Positions 1 through 9,535 of a DNA stretch of 64,000 bases are shown here, in pieces (position 1 is the first letter of the stretch; each line of letters starts with the position of its first letter). The stretch spans positions 1 to 64,000 of the forward strand of contig NZ_RCWA01000025.1 in assembly GCF_018448905.1 (NCBI RefSeq). Reading direction: 5' to 3'. The notes below the pieces were generated by a model that saw only the letters and a list, made by a program, of their open reading frames with translations, ran no database searches and was not told the origin of the DNA. Both the position numbers and the translations under genes were made by a program. The DNA comes from Photorhabdus heterorhabditis (GTDB lineage: Bacteria > Pseudomonadota > Gammaproteobacteria > Enterobacterales > Enterobacteriaceae).

Positions 1-114
1 TTTTTGAAAGGTAATCGACGTATTGCAACACGCTATGAAAAAACAGCACGAAACTATCTGTCGATGGTGAAATTAGGCTGTATTCGACTCTTTTGCCGGA
101 GATTATATAATTAA
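1..114 (+). CDS. IS5-family transposase, C-terminal end (partial)
   Basis: The window opens inside a reading frame whose last 37 codons end at a TAA at 112-114. The tail contains RRIATRYEKTARNYLSMV followed by a short basic and aromatic end. This resembles the C-terminus of IS5-family transposases of the IS427/IS1031 type, where an R-x-I-A-T-R-Y-[DE]-K motif precedes the last helix. Only the 3' end of the element is visible, so neither intactness nor inverted repeats can be judged. It lies beside a defence-type operon, which fits a mobile-element-rich variable region. Confidence 0.7.
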   Translation, partial: FLKGNRRIATRYEKTARNYLSMVKLGCIRLFCRRLYN

Positions 115-299
115 GGGACACTACCTAGTAATACCCCCTCGGTGATAAGAACAATTTCGCATTTCCGCTCCTCGCTCAGATCGGACGTTTCTCACAAAAT
201 AGCAAGTTAATCCTTGGAAGGCACAAAATCTCTATTGAGAATTTTTATTAAATATTAATATAGAGGGCTTCCCTCTTAAACCTTTAAAGGATAACTATT

Positions 300-428
300 A
301 TGGGTCTTAAACCTGGTCCTAAACCAATTGCTAAATCGACAGGAAAACCGGATCAACGTCGACGTGATAATAAAGATACTCCTGGTAATACTCCGGAGTT
401 AAAGCCTAGTAAATCCACAGGGAAATAA
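300..428 (+). CDS. Small hypothetical protein, 42 aa
   Basis: This short frame starts at an ATG preceded by AAAGGAT at good spacing and ends at TAA 426-428. The product is very polar and basic. It begins MGLKPGPKPIAKSTGK and ends with KPSKSTGK, so a K-S-T-G-K element occurs near both ends. It has no hydrophobic segment or signal peptide. I do not recognise a family. The ribosome binding site and compact composition favour a real gene, but the length makes it uncertain. It lies between the IS5-family fragment and an ERIC element. Confidence 0.45.
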   Translation: MGLKPGPKPIAKSTGKPDQRRRDNKDTPGNTPELKPSKSTGK

Positions 429-441
429 AAAACTCAGGGTA

Positions 442-568
442 TATACCCAATAGATTTCAAGATGCATCGCGACGGCAAGGGAGCGAATCCCCGGGAGCAT
501 AGATAACTATGTGACTGGGGTGAGTGAGTGCAGCCAACAAAGAGGCAACTTGAAAGATAACAGGTATA
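442..568 (+). repeat. ERIC element, full length (127 bp)
   Basis: Enterobacterial repetitive intergenic consensus element. The outer ends TATACCCAATAGATTTCAAG and CTTGAAAGATAACAGGTATA are inverted repeats, and the centre contains the diagnostic GAATCCCCGGGAGC and GTGACTGGGGTGAG arms. Its 127 bp matches the classical ERIC length. It lies just downstream of the helicase gene of the minus-strand operon, in its 3' untranslated region. Confidence 0.93.
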
Positions 569-602
569 GATAATTTATTTATACCCTGATTACGAAGCCA
601 GA

Positions 603-2801
603 TTACTGAAGATTTTCCTGCAGCCAGATGCGCGTGCCTTCGATGTCATACGCCTTTGCCCCATATCCTTTGGCAAGCAGGTGCTCTGGTAGATATTCGT
701 CATATTTATCCAGATACTTTTCTGGAACATCAGCAGCAAGCTCAAAATCTGAAGGTAAGCCCGAGAATAGCATTTCTTTAAGCACATGCTGGACTGAGGC
801 TACGCTTGAGTCCTCTATCTCTATAACACCTGCAAATGAACTGGCTTTAAAGCCACAGCGCATGAGCAAGGCCGTTATCGTATTGACGACTTTATCTCCC
901 ATCCAAGGGAGCACGTAACAGTGCTGACCGCTGGCAATAAAATGGGCGTTTTGGAGGTTGTAACGCTGGAAGTTGCTACTGCCTTCCGCAAAGAGGCTTC
1001 TGGCTGCGGTATCAGCATAATCAACTCTCTTGTTACCTACCGCGATACGGTAATCATTATCCCTGTAGATAGCGAGCATTTCCTTGCGAACAACATCATG
1101 AACAGACATCCCTCCACCACTAAATTGTGGCGGCTGGCCACCTTTGGTCGCCTCAACAGATATAACCTTTTTTTCCACCTCGATCTCTGTAACTTTCCAA
1201 CGTCGTCCACCAAAGATTATATGCTGATCAGGCAGAAGCGGTGAGTCCACAGGCACTGTGCCAAGGGTTCGGCTTCCCGTGACAATGCGGAACTCCTCTG
1301 GCGTATTGAACACTACGTAAAATGTGTAGTGATTAGTCAGTTTCTCTCCCTCTGCCCCGACAACCATTTCACCGCTAGCAAGTTGAGTGAGCAGGCCACA
1401 TGCCCCCATATGCTTTAGCAAACTTTTGAAATCGTCTAAATCGACATTTCGGAACGGACCTGTCTGGCATAGTTGTGACCAGAGCTGATCAGCACGAACT
1501 CCGCCCCATTGCGCAGTAATTGACAGAATCTGGTGCAGCAGCGTGGAGTAATGCTTCTGCCGTAAATCAGCAGGTTCGAACCATTGCTTAGAGATCATCA
1601 GCCTGATCATCGCCATCGACTGGACCAACTGAAGCCGCAGGTGGTCCACGATGCTGCTGGTTGCTGTAAGCTCATGTTCAGTAATTAGCATTCTAAGCAC
1701 CGATGGGGAGTCGCGCCGCCCTGAACGCCCCATACGCTGACGCAGACTAGAAACAGAATGCGGAGGCGTTACTTGTATAACCGACTGCACCTTACCGATA
1801 TCAATACCCAATTCAAGCGTCATCGTACAAACAGCTGTTGTGGGCAAATTCCCTTTCTGTAGACGGGCTTCAAGGGTCTCGCGTAATTCCTTGGCCAAGG
1901 ATCCATGATGGGGAAAGAATTCATTGGGAACAACATTTTCCTCACACATATCGCCCAGCGTTGCCGCAATGCCTTCAGTACGCTTTCGACTGTTTGCAAA
2001 GACCAGGTGGGAGTCACCACGGCAGAGTCTGAAAATGTCAGAGCAAACTTGTTGTTCGGCTGAGCTCTGAAGTTCTTCTCCTTTTTCGATCACCCGCTCC
2101 AGATAACCTTTTACCTGCACCTGCAGTGTGGCCGTGCTATTACTGTCTGTCACCGTGACGCAGGGCAGACGCTTATCCGGGCGCAGCAGTTCAGGCACTT
2201 TATCCAACTCGCCCAGTGTGGCACTCAACGCAACTCGGGGGACAGGATTTGTGTGGCGTCCCAGAACATGATCAATTCTGTTGAGCAGAGAAAGCAGTTG
2301 CATACCCCGCTCTGAACCAATAAAGGCGTGAAACTCATCAATCACAATGAAAGCAACTGACGAAAATGCCTGTTTGAGCCAGCCTGATGAGTTTATGAGT
2401 AAAGACTCGAGTGACTCCGGTGTGATGAGCAGGATGCCAGATGGGTTAGCACGGATCTTATTCTTTTTGCTTTGCGGTACATCCCCATGCCAAGGCGTCA
2501 CCGGCATATCCAACGCTTCGCCGAGGCTCTCAATACGACGGTACTGATCGTTAATCAATGCCTTAAGCGGGCTGATATAGACAATACCAAATCCACTGGT
2601 GAGATCTGCAACCGCTGAACAGGCAGGCAAAAAGAAAGCCTCTGTTTTACCCGCTGCCGTACTTGCACTAATTAGCACATCTCGGTCACGGGCTAAAACT
2701 GCCGGGATAGCGCTCTCTTGCAGGGGCCTTAATACAGACCAGCCCTGCTCATAAACCCACCTACGGACGCGGGGATCGAGATTATCGTACGCGCTGCTCA
2801 T
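603..2801 (-). CDS. sngC: Lhr-like DEAD/DEAH-box helicase of a Shango-type defence operon
   Basis: A 732-aa superfamily 2 helicase. Motif I SASTAAGKT is at residues 45-53, the DExH box DEFH at 155-158, motif III SAT at 193-195 and motif VI QRMGRSGR at 355-362. The C-terminal half resembles the extended region of Lhr-like helicases. It is the last gene of a three-gene minus-strand operon. Its ATG overlaps the stop of the ATPase gene, implying coupled translation. The combination of TerB-like protein, ATPase and DEAD/DEAH helicase matches the published Shango anti-phage system (SngABC). Assignment of this operon to Shango is inferred from domain order. All core helicase motifs are intact. Confidence 0.8.
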   Translation of the reverse strand: MSSAYDNLDPRVRRWVYEQGWSVLRPLQESAIPAVLARDRDVLISASTAAGKTEAFFLPACSAVADLTSGFGIVYISPLKALINDQYRRIESLGEALDMPVTPWHGDVPQSKKNKIRANPSGILLITPESLESLLINSSGWLKQAFSSVAFIVIDEFHAFIGSERGMQLLSLLNRIDHVLGRHTNPVPRVALSATLGELDKVPELLRPDKRLPCVTVTDSNSTATLQVQVKGYLERVIEKGEELQSSAEQQVCSDIFRLCRGDSHLVFANSRKRTEGIAATLGDMCEENVVPNEFFPHHGSLAKELRETLEARLQKGNLPTTAVCTMTLELGIDIGKVQSVIQVTPPHSVSSLRQRMGRSGRRDSPSVLRMLITEHELTATSSIVDHLRLQLVQSMAMIRLMISKQWFEPADLRQKHYSTLLHQILSITAQWGGVRADQLWSQLCQTGPFRNVDLDDFKSLLKHMGACGLLTQLASGEMVVGAEGEKLTNHYTFYVVFNTPEEFRIVTGSRTLGTVPVDSPLLPDQHIIFGGRRWKVTEIEVEKKVISVEATKGGQPPQFSGGGMSVHDVVRKEMLAIYRDNDYRIAVGNKRVDYADTAARSLFAEGSSNFQRYNLQNAHFIASGQHCYVLPWMGDKVVNTITALLMRCGFKASSFAGVIEIEDSSVASVQHVLKEMLFSGLPSDFELAADVPEKYLDKYDEYLPEHLLAKGYGAKAYDIEGTRIWLQENLQ

Positions 2802-4111
2802 AATTTGAAGTTGGCCAAGCCGTTATCATCTTCTTCCTGCTCAATGGGGTTATCCATATCGCTGGGCCTGTCATCTTCAATCGCCACACCCGAAATAAGC
2901 GTCTGCCAGTTTATCGTTCTGTTTTGTTCCAGCACGGCCAGCATGTCGAGGAAACCTTTGATGGTATTACGGGGAGTACGGAAGTAAGCATCCCCAATGG
3001 TTTTACTGCAGTGGTGTAGAAAACCGGTAAGTGCGTCATCTGACACCAAGTACTTCTCGGGCTCTCCGCCCGCATAAACATGGCGAAGATTCTTCAGTAA
3101 AATATACAGTTCCTCAGGGGTGAGGCTGGCAAGATGCAGCGTGGGTGACGAGTAGTCAATCACCCCTGCTTTCTGTGCAAACCGGTTTTCAGCCAAACGC
3201 GATTGCAGCGCCTCATAACTGTAAAGTCCTTTACGCGGATCAAACAGGAACTCGGGAGTACCCCCAAGGATAAAACCAATATTCTCGGCAGAGCCCTGTA
3301 GGCAGTCATTCAGGATCCGCAGAATCTGTTCGTAGTTCGCTGTTCTTGCTTGCGTGTTATTCAGCTTATATAGGTTCACCATTTCATCGAGGCTGACTAA
3401 TAGACCGGCATAGCCTGCCTGACGGACAAAAAGGCTCATCAACTTCAACGCATCATAGAACGAAGCGTCTGAGATAATCGTCCGGACGTCGAGATCGTTA
3501 CGGGCATCGGTTTTGGTAGTGTATTCTCCCCGCAGCCAGCGAATGGCATTGGATTTTAACGTTTCGTTATCCTGCTCGTGTCCGCGCCAGAATGCATCAA
3601 TGACCTTCGCAAAGTCATATCCGCCGACCATGTCTGACAAAGCAGCCAGGCGTTTATGAATAACCGATGAAACCAAGGAGTCGTCCGCATCTGCTTCCTT
3701 CCTTGCCTCAGTGACGAACCTTTCCACAACGCTAAGTAACGCATTGCCCTCCGGTTTGTTTCGGGTGGACATGTTTTTCATAAGCTCTGAGTAGAGATTA
3801 CGCGCTTGACCTCCCGATGAGTGAATACGTCTGTCTGGAGAAAGGTCGGCACTGACTGATACCAGCTTTTTCTCCAGCGCAATAGAGCGCACTACACTCA
3901 TAAAAAACGTTTTGCCAGACCCGTATTCACCGATGATAAGTCTGAAGCTTGCGCCGCCGTCCGCAATCCGCTCAATATCTTGGTGGAGAGCAGTTATCTC
4001 ATTCACGCGGCCAACCTGGATATGCTGAATACCTATCCTTGGCGTTACGCCTGACTTCAATGACTGAATAATAGCGTCGCGTTCTTTAGCTCTTATGCGT
4101 GTTACAGACAT
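2798..4111 (-). CDS. sngB: P-loop ATPase (DUF2791/BrxD-like) of a Shango-type operon
   Basis: A 437-aa AAA-like ATPase. Walker A GEYGSGKT is at residues 61-68, and a hydrophobic strand ending in LDEM at 241-244 forms Walker B. The N-terminal part, with a GR-x-x-E-I motif before the P-loop, is typical of the BREX BrxD/DUF2791 family of ATP-binding proteins that work with helicases. It starts 3 nt after the stop of the TerB-like gene and overlaps the helicase start by 4 nt. Its role in defence is inferred from the family and operon; the motor motifs are read directly. Confidence 0.8.
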   Translation of the reverse strand: MSVTRIRAKERDAIIQSLKSGVTPRIGIQHIQVGRVNEITALHQDIERIADGGASFRLIIGEYGSGKTFFMSVVRSIALEKKLVSVSADLSPDRRIHSSGGQARNLYSELMKNMSTRNKPEGNALLSVVERFVTEARKEADADDSLVSSVIHKRLAALSDMVGGYDFAKVIDAFWRGHEQDNETLKSNAIRWLRGEYTTKTDARNDLDVRTIISDASFYDALKLMSLFVRQAGYAGLLVSLDEMVNLYKLNNTQARTANYEQILRILNDCLQGSAENIGFILGGTPEFLFDPRKGLYSYEALQSRLAENRFAQKAGVIDYSSPTLHLASLTPEELYILLKNLRHVYAGGEPEKYLVSDDALTGFLHHCSKTIGDAYFRTPRNTIKGFLDMLAVLEQNRTINWQTLISGVAIEDDRPSDMDNPIEQEEDDNGLANFKL

Positions 4112-4114
4112 TAA

Positions 4115-6424
4115 CTATCCCTCTAATTCTTTGGCAATTTCAAGGTCTACCCAGATATCATCATCGGCATCGTCCAGCACTGGCGCATCAACCACTGCAT
4201 AGGACCAGTCATTGATCACCTCAAGCGCACCGCCGAGCATCAAATTCCAATTACCGCACAACTCTGTCGCCTCTTTGCGGGACCACTGTTCCTTCTCCAG
4301 CAACCTGCGATAAAGTTGGCTATGTGCAGAGTCAAGCCCCACTTTCTCCATTAAGGGGACAGGAGCGCTCTCTGGCTGCTCCGGTTCGTCTTCATTGAAA
4401 ATCGTGCTCAGTAACTTACGGACATCATCTGTGGCCGATTCGTGCCGTGCCAGTACGTTAGCATCCAGAGTGAACTCTGCAATAGACTGACTTACTGGTG
4501 CAGATGAAACGGGAGTAATTTCAGCTGTGGAATGCTGATGGATACTGCCAGCGACAGTAGAAGGATCCAGCCCCAGGCTTGAATACATCTTCTCTAGCTG
4601 TTTGATTTCAGCAGGGTCGATTCTGCCATCTGAGCAGGCAACACTTACGATAACCTTACCCACTGCTAATTTTTCCGCCGCGCTCAGCAGCGCAATCCTG
4701 TTTTTCATCCCCGCCATATTGGCCGGAGTATGAAGCTGCCAAGTTAAATACGCGTGCAGAGAGCGTTTTTCAGCATCGGTGAAACCAGTATTATTATTGA
4801 TGGCATTCTCCAGCACTTTCTTTTCAGCTTGATCAAGTGTGTTGTCGATTAAGGCTACCATCACGCCTAATCTGAGCGTCATTACCGCTGAGATAAATTC
4901 TGGAGAAGGTGAGAAGCGCGCACCTTCACCGGCAGGGAATAGAACCAGACTACCATCAACTTCTGCCTTCACATGGTGGTAATACGGGTCAGGTGCCAGG
5001 CAGTAACCCATCTTCTGTGCAAAAGCCTGCATCAAGTCAGCCTCTTTTTTATTAATCTTCGCCGGACAGATGGCATTCATATGTGCCCAGAAGTCAGCAA
5101 CCGGGGCTAACCCTTCTTTACCGAGTATCACCTCATCAGCCCAGCGTTTGAATGAGCTTAATACTTTTTCTGCGCTTTCATTAACGATCTCTGCAGGCAG
5201 CAACATAATTGCGGCAGTATCATCTGTTGACGTGCCTTTCCTGCCGAGGTAGCGACTGTAAGCATCAAGTTCATCAGTACAGACATCTGCAAGGGTCGTA
5301 ATTTTCTGGACGGGCCCCTTCAATGCACTTGGGTCTGGCAAGTCGGGTACAGGAAGCCGAACACCTCGCAAACTAGGGCTTGCAGGGGTGTAATCCAACC
5401 GCAGGCGCGTTTTATTCGCCTTGACGACCATCCCTTCACCATATTTGAGGGTGTAACACCGTTTGAAAAGCACAGCAAACTCTTTGGCACAGCGGCGAGC
5501 GGGGGTTCGTAGCGCATACTCGGTATGGTTTGTTACCCAAGTCAGTGCCAGTTCGGCTGATACAGGCACTCCTTGATCCACAGCTTTTGCCAGAGCCAGC
5601 TTAAAATGCATGCCATTGCTAAAACCTGATTCGCGGTCGAGAGCAGTGGCTAAATCCATGTCCGGACGCAGAATAGACATGGCTTCGAGTAATTGGGACG
5701 AATATCCACGGAAGGAGCGGTTCTCACTGAATACCGATCTTAACCGGCAGACTTCATTGAATAGGTTACGGAATTCAACGTCAGGTAAATTTTCGTTTCT
5801 GGAGTCAACAAGCGCTCTTCTTTCCAGGCCGTACAGATAGATAAAAACGTAGCCTATAGGGCACGATGGGTCGCACCTATCACTAGCAAGCCAACTTACA
5901 TACGCACCGCGAGCTTCTGGGGTAAGGGAGGAAAAACTGGGCCAGTATCCTAATGAACCGTCTTCGTAAAGATATGAAGTGGGCTTTATCTTACACGAGC
6001 CATCAACTAGTGATGCCTCGCTTCCATCGTCGTAATAGCCGGTTAAATTCTTCCCTGCGGGCTTCATCCGCTGGCCGAAGTAGAAGTGACCACCGAAAAT
6101 TTCTACACCACCTACAGCAATCCCCTCCCCCATCTGCACCCATCGGGCCAGGGCATCTGCCGTTTTTGAATTTTTCGGATGTTCAACAGGCGTTATGCGG
6201 AATTCGACACTCCGGCCACTGCTGAGTGTAAAAGTGGCCAGATTGTCATCCTCACTTTCATCATCTTGCACAATAGCCTCTTGTTTCTTGATGTCAGCAA
6301 GCCATTCTTTAGGGGGCGCTTTCGCTGGTTTTGGAGAATAAGTTACTGCAGATTTATGTTTTTTCTTTTTGAAAAACAATAGGTAAATAACATAAATCAC
6401 CGCTATGAATATCCATAACTCCAT
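4115..6424 (-). CDS. sngA: TerB-domain membrane-anchored protein of a Shango-type operon
   Basis: A 769-aa protein counted from the ATG at 6424-6422, which has AAGG 9 nt upstream. A longer frame from a TTG at 6472 lacks this support. The N-terminus MELWIFIAVIYVIYLLFF followed by lysines is a single membrane anchor. The middle resembles TerB-N modules. Further on, ACSDGRIDPAEIKQLEKMY carries the acidic D-G-x-I-x-x-x-E signature of the TerB fold, and the C-terminal part looks TerB-C-like. It is the first gene of the operon and would place the ATPase and helicase at the inner membrane. The promoter should lie in 6425-6647, but I see no clear boxes. No tellurite-resistance genes are nearby. Confidence 0.78.
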   Translation of the reverse strand: MELWIFIAVIYVIYLLFFKKKKHKSAVTYSPKPAKAPPKEWLADIKKQEAIVQDDESEDDNLATFTLSSGRSVEFRITPVEHPKNSKTADALARWVQMGEGIAVGGVEIFGGHFYFGQRMKPAGKNLTGYYDDGSEASLVDGSCKIKPTSYLYEDGSLGYWPSFSSLTPEARGAYVSWLASDRCDPSCPIGYVFIYLYGLERRALVDSRNENLPDVEFRNLFNEVCRLRSVFSENRSFRGYSSQLLEAMSILRPDMDLATALDRESGFSNGMHFKLALAKAVDQGVPVSAELALTWVTNHTEYALRTPARRCAKEFAVLFKRCYTLKYGEGMVVKANKTRLRLDYTPASPSLRGVRLPVPDLPDPSALKGPVQKITTLADVCTDELDAYSRYLGRKGTSTDDTAAIMLLPAEIVNESAEKVLSSFKRWADEVILGKEGLAPVADFWAHMNAICPAKINKKEADLMQAFAQKMGYCLAPDPYYHHVKAEVDGSLVLFPAGEGARFSPSPEFISAVMTLRLGVMVALIDNTLDQAEKKVLENAINNNTGFTDAEKRSLHAYLTWQLHTPANMAGMKNRIALLSAAEKLAVGKVIVSVACSDGRIDPAEIKQLEKMYSSLGLDPSTVAGSIHQHSTAEITPVSSAPVSQSIAEFTLDANVLARHESATDDVRKLLSTIFNEDEPEQPESAPVPLMEKVGLDSAHSQLYRRLLEKEQWSRKEATELCGNWNLMLGGALEVINDWSYAVVDAPVLDDADDDIWVDLEIAKELEG

Positions 6425-6647
6425 GGGTAGTAACCTTAAACATGACTTTTCGCATACACCGAAAGATGGCAATGAGAAACAGGGAAAGTGGATTAGTCTG
6501 AAAATGATACTGCTATATTGCGAGGGTTAAAACTAAAACATAACCAAAACAAGCCCGCTGTTTTAATTTTTAAAACAGTTAGTTAAATATTTCACCAGTA
6601 AGAAGCCCAAGATGTGACAGACGGATGGCTCTGTGCGAAAAGAGGTA

Positions 6648-7748
6648 TATACCCAAGAAACTTCAAGATGCAGTTTTTAGCACCTGAAAATGGTCGTTAA
6701 TTCTAGACGTCAGCGAGTCCGCTATATCCGGTAGCGTTGTGGTGAAAAATTTGAAAACGTTGTCTCGAAATTCATGTTTATCCGCGAAATAACGGTTATT
6801 TCGAACCTGTTCATTCATGACCTTCCATAATCGTTCTATCGGGTTTAAATTTGGTCTATAGGGAGGAAGGTAATGTCACTCAATATTGCTAACATAAGCC
6901 CACTCCTTCACGAGATGAGCTTTGTTGTAACCCGCCCCATCCACAATAAGGTGAATTTTTTGATGATAGTCAGGATAAGACTTTCTTATTTCATTGAAAA
7001 AACAGCAAATGTTGTAGTCGTTGATGGTTTGATATTCCTGGAACACCGTACGACCAATGGCATTCAGGTTGAGCGCGCCCAATATATTCAGGCGAGTCCG
7101 GCTTCCTGTTGTCTTGACGGTTTTTTTCTCACCTTTTCGCATCCAGCCATAACTGAGTTTAGTACCTTGCGTCGGGTGAACAGCGTCAAGAAAAAGGATG
7201 GGTTCGTCTTTCGCGGTAACTTTAAGATTTTCGTCATATTCAATAAATTGTCGCTGTTTTTCTGCATCGAATTTATGAGGGACACCACAAGGTTTTTTAT
7301 AAGAAAACCCCTGACGGTGTAGCCATTTATTCATGCCGGGAATGCTAAAGGTCATCTTCCAGAGCTGAGCAACATAGGCCACGATTTCATGGGTGTGATG
7401 GAAAAGATGTTGAGATAAGTGATTGATTAAAAAATTAGTTTGTTCTTAAGAAAGTAAACTATCAGACCCCCCATTATCAGATTGAAGTTTCCCCTGATTG
7501 AGGTAATCACCGATATGGCGGTCAACGGTGGTCTGATGGAGTCGCAATGCCTGGGCTATCATCACAGAACTCCACCCTTCAGAAGCCAGAAGGATCGCTT
7601 TTATTCTGTCTCGTACCTGACCATCACGAGTGGTGTCGTGAAGACGTTCAAGTTTGATTTTTTGTTCTGATGTAATAAATATTTTCATAGCGAGGATAAT
7701 GATCTCCATTTCGGATAAAATCAAGCATCTTCAATGATTACGGGTATA
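6648..7748 (-). mobile_element. IS630-family insertion sequence, about 1.1 kb, inactive
   Basis: The element is bounded by terminal inverted repeats. The left end is TATACCCAAGAAACTTCAAG. The right end, read inward on the other strand, is TATACCCGTAATCATTGAAG. TA dinucleotides flank it on both sides, matching the TA target duplication of the IS630/Tc1 group. It carries one transposase gene with two internal stops. It sits between the defence operon and the 3' end of nadA; its right end is only 6 bp from the nadA stop codon. The ends closely resemble ERIC ends. Confidence 0.85.
6663..7688 (-). pseudogene. IS630-family transposase, two in-frame stops
   Basis: One continuous frame of about 341 codons runs from the ATG of MKIFITSEQ at 7688 to the stop at 6663-6665. 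It is interrupted by TAA at 7446-7448 and TGA at 6876-6878. The N-terminal part is a helix-turn-helix region (ASEGWSSVMIAQALRLHQTT). The catalytic part has LFLDAVHPTQGTKLSYGW and LIVDGAGYNKAHL carrying the two aspartates, then HYLPPYRPNLNPIERLWK with the final glutamate of the DDE triad, which lies beyond the second stop. Both stops are one substitution from a sense codon (probably CAA or TTA, and TTA). No indel is needed, so decay looks recent and purely by point mutation. Confidence 0.85.
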
Positions 7749-7754
7749 TACCCA

Positions 7755-8807
7755 TTATTTGATTTTCCATCTTAACTGAGTTGCAAAATCAAGCATCCTA
7801 TTTAAAGGAATAAGCGCCTTTTCACGTAATCCTCCTTCAACAAATATTTCATGCTGACTCCCCCCCTGCTCCAATCCCTGAACAATAGACTGTAACCCAT
7901 TCATTGCCATCCACGGGCAATGAGCGCAACTACGGCAACTTGCCCCTTCTCCAGCGGTAGGCGCTGCAAATAATTGCTTCTCAGGGCATGCTTGCTGCAT
8001 TTTATAGAAAATACCTTGATCTGTTGCCACAATCAGTTTCTGATGCGGCAAAGACTGCGCTGATTTAATTAACTGACTGGTCGAACCAACAGCATCAGCC
8101 AAATCAATAACGGCTTGTGGTGATTCAGGATGAACCAATACCGCAGCATCGGGATATAAACCTTGCATCCTGATCAAAGACTGAGTTTTAAATTCATCAT
8201 GGACAATACAAGCCCCCTGCCAACAAAGAACATCCGCTCCTGTTTGCTTACGGACATAATTCCCCAAATGCCGATCCGGCGCCCAAATTATTTTTTCGCC
8301 CTGACTGTCTAAATGATCTATCAACTCAACAGCAATACTTGAAGTCACAACCCAATCAGCCCGTGCCTTAACCGCAGCTGATGTATTTGCATAAACCACC
8401 ACGGTACGATCAGGATTGTTATCACAAAACTTAGAGAACTCTTTTTCAGGGCAACCCAGATCCAGTGAACATTCAGCTTCCAGCGTTGGCATTAAAACCC
8501 GCTTTTCAGGATTGAGAATTTTGGCGGTTTCTCCCATAAATCGTACACCAGCCACTAATAAAGTAGCCGCTGGATGATTATTACCAAAACGCGCCATTTC
8601 CAGCGAATCTGCTACACATCCACCGGTTTCTTCAGCCAAAGCCTGAATCTCTGGATCGGTGTAATAGTGCGCAACCATAACTGCATCCTGCTGTCTTAAA
8701 AGCTGTTTGATTTTTTTACGGCAGTATTTCTTTTCTTCAGTACTGAGAAAAGCGGGCTTCGGTGGGAATGGATAAATGGTTGAATTAAAATCAATATACT
8801 CACTCAT
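7755..8807 (-). CDS. nadA: Quinolinate synthase
   Basis: A 350-aa NadA, which condenses iminoaspartate (from NadB) with dihydroxyacetone phosphate to quinolinate in de novo NAD synthesis, using a [4Fe-4S] cluster. The cluster ligands of the E. coli enzyme are present at the same numbers: Cys113, Cys200 and Cys297, the last within [21 protein letters not shown] near residue 44 and [12 protein letters not shown] near 87 are characteristic. An AGAGG ribosome site precedes the ATG. A perfect NadR box lies 75 bp upstream. In E. coli nadA follows the lysT tRNA operon; here the same neighbours are separated by a 3.6-kb accessory insertion, and an IS630-family element abuts the 3' end. Confidence 0.97.
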   Translation of the reverse strand: MSEYIDFNSTIYPFPPKPAFLSTEEKKYCRKKIKQLLRQQDAVMVAHYYTDPEIQALAEETGGCVADSLEMARFGNNHPAATLLVAGVRFMGETAKILNPEKRVLMPTLEAECSLDLGCPEKEFSKFCDNNPDRTVVVYANTSAAVKARADWVVTSSIAVELIDHLDSQGEKIIWAPDRHLGNYVRKQTGADVLCWQGACIVHDEFKTQSLIRMQGLYPDAAVLVHPESPQAVIDLADAVGSTSQLIKSAQSLPHQKLIVATDQGIFYKMQQACPEKQLFAAPTAGEGASCRSCAHCPWMAMNGLQSIVQGLEQGGSQHEIFVEGGLREKALIPLNRMLDFATQLRWKIK

Positions 8808-8881
8808 TACTTTAGCCTCTATTTAGTATATGGTTTCAAAATCGATAACTTTGGTTTTTAGTCCGAAAATACTCCCAACTT

Positions 8882-8899
8882 TGTTTAATATACTAAACA
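8882..8899. promoter_or_regulatory. NadR box upstream of nadA
   Basis: TGTTTAATATACTAAACA is a perfect palindrome matching the enterobacterial NadR consensus TGTTTA-N6-TAAACA. It is centred about 83 bp before the nadA start. NadR represses nadA and nadB when NAD is plentiful, so nadA here is very probably under NadR control. Confidence 0.85.
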
Positions 8900-9535
8900 A
8901 AATGACCGATTTATAGTCATTTATCGAAAAATATTTTATTTGTGGCAGATTTAACTCAACAAATGCACTTTTTATAATTACACGCAATCGAAACTCATTA
9001 ACCATTGCCAAAGAGTTGAAAACAAATCGATATAAAAAATAATATTCTTTGAATAGCACAATATTTTAGAGTTTTCTCGCTGTTATTTTACGAAGCAAAC
9101 CATAAAAAATAGCATAATAAAAAAATGGATAAAACAGTTAATATGGCATGATGATGATTAAGTTTAATAAAATGCAGACGAAAAAAGTGGTAAAAATAAC
9201 GGTTAAAAATTCACATCAATTAAATTCAGAAGTTAAAAAAATGACTTTTCATAATAGTTTTAAATATGCCCATTATAAAACCATCAGTAAAAAAACAACA
9301 AACAAAAATCAATTTTATTAAAACTTATGTTCCATACAGAAAGACAAATAAAGATATAAATAAGTTAATCAGAAAGTTTATTTTCAAAAATAACTGGCTC
9401 TAATAACGTTTTAAACTTTTTCATAAAACAATTAGATCTTCAAACAAATGATTTAATATAATACGACTTAGTATTCACAAAGCTAAACATGGCATATAAT
9501 GGCACATTACCCTTTCTCTGTTTTCAGAATAAAAA
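8900..9535. other. AT-rich intergenic stretch without a convincing gene
   Basis: Between the nadA promoter and the terminator of the tail-fibre gene. It is very AT-rich with many short homopolymers. A 78-codon frame at 8823-9059 crosses the NadR box and is not supported. Positions 8944-9125 share scattered blocks (GGCAGATTTAACTCA; TTATTTTAC; CATAAAAA) with 39046-39150, so part of it looks like a diverged repeat. I see no other structure. Confidence 0.6.

Noticed and set aside
6425-6472. A longer N-terminus for the TerB-domain protein from TTG 6472
   Set aside because: The ATG at 6424 has a ribosome site and begins directly at the membrane anchor.
6873-7322. A 149-codon plus-strand ORF inside the IS630-family element
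   Set aside because: It is the antisense of the transposase, whose motifs are clear on the other strand.
8823-9059. A 78-codon minus-strand ORF upstream of nadA
   Set aside because: It runs through the NadR box and nadA promoter, has no ribosome site and is AT-driven.
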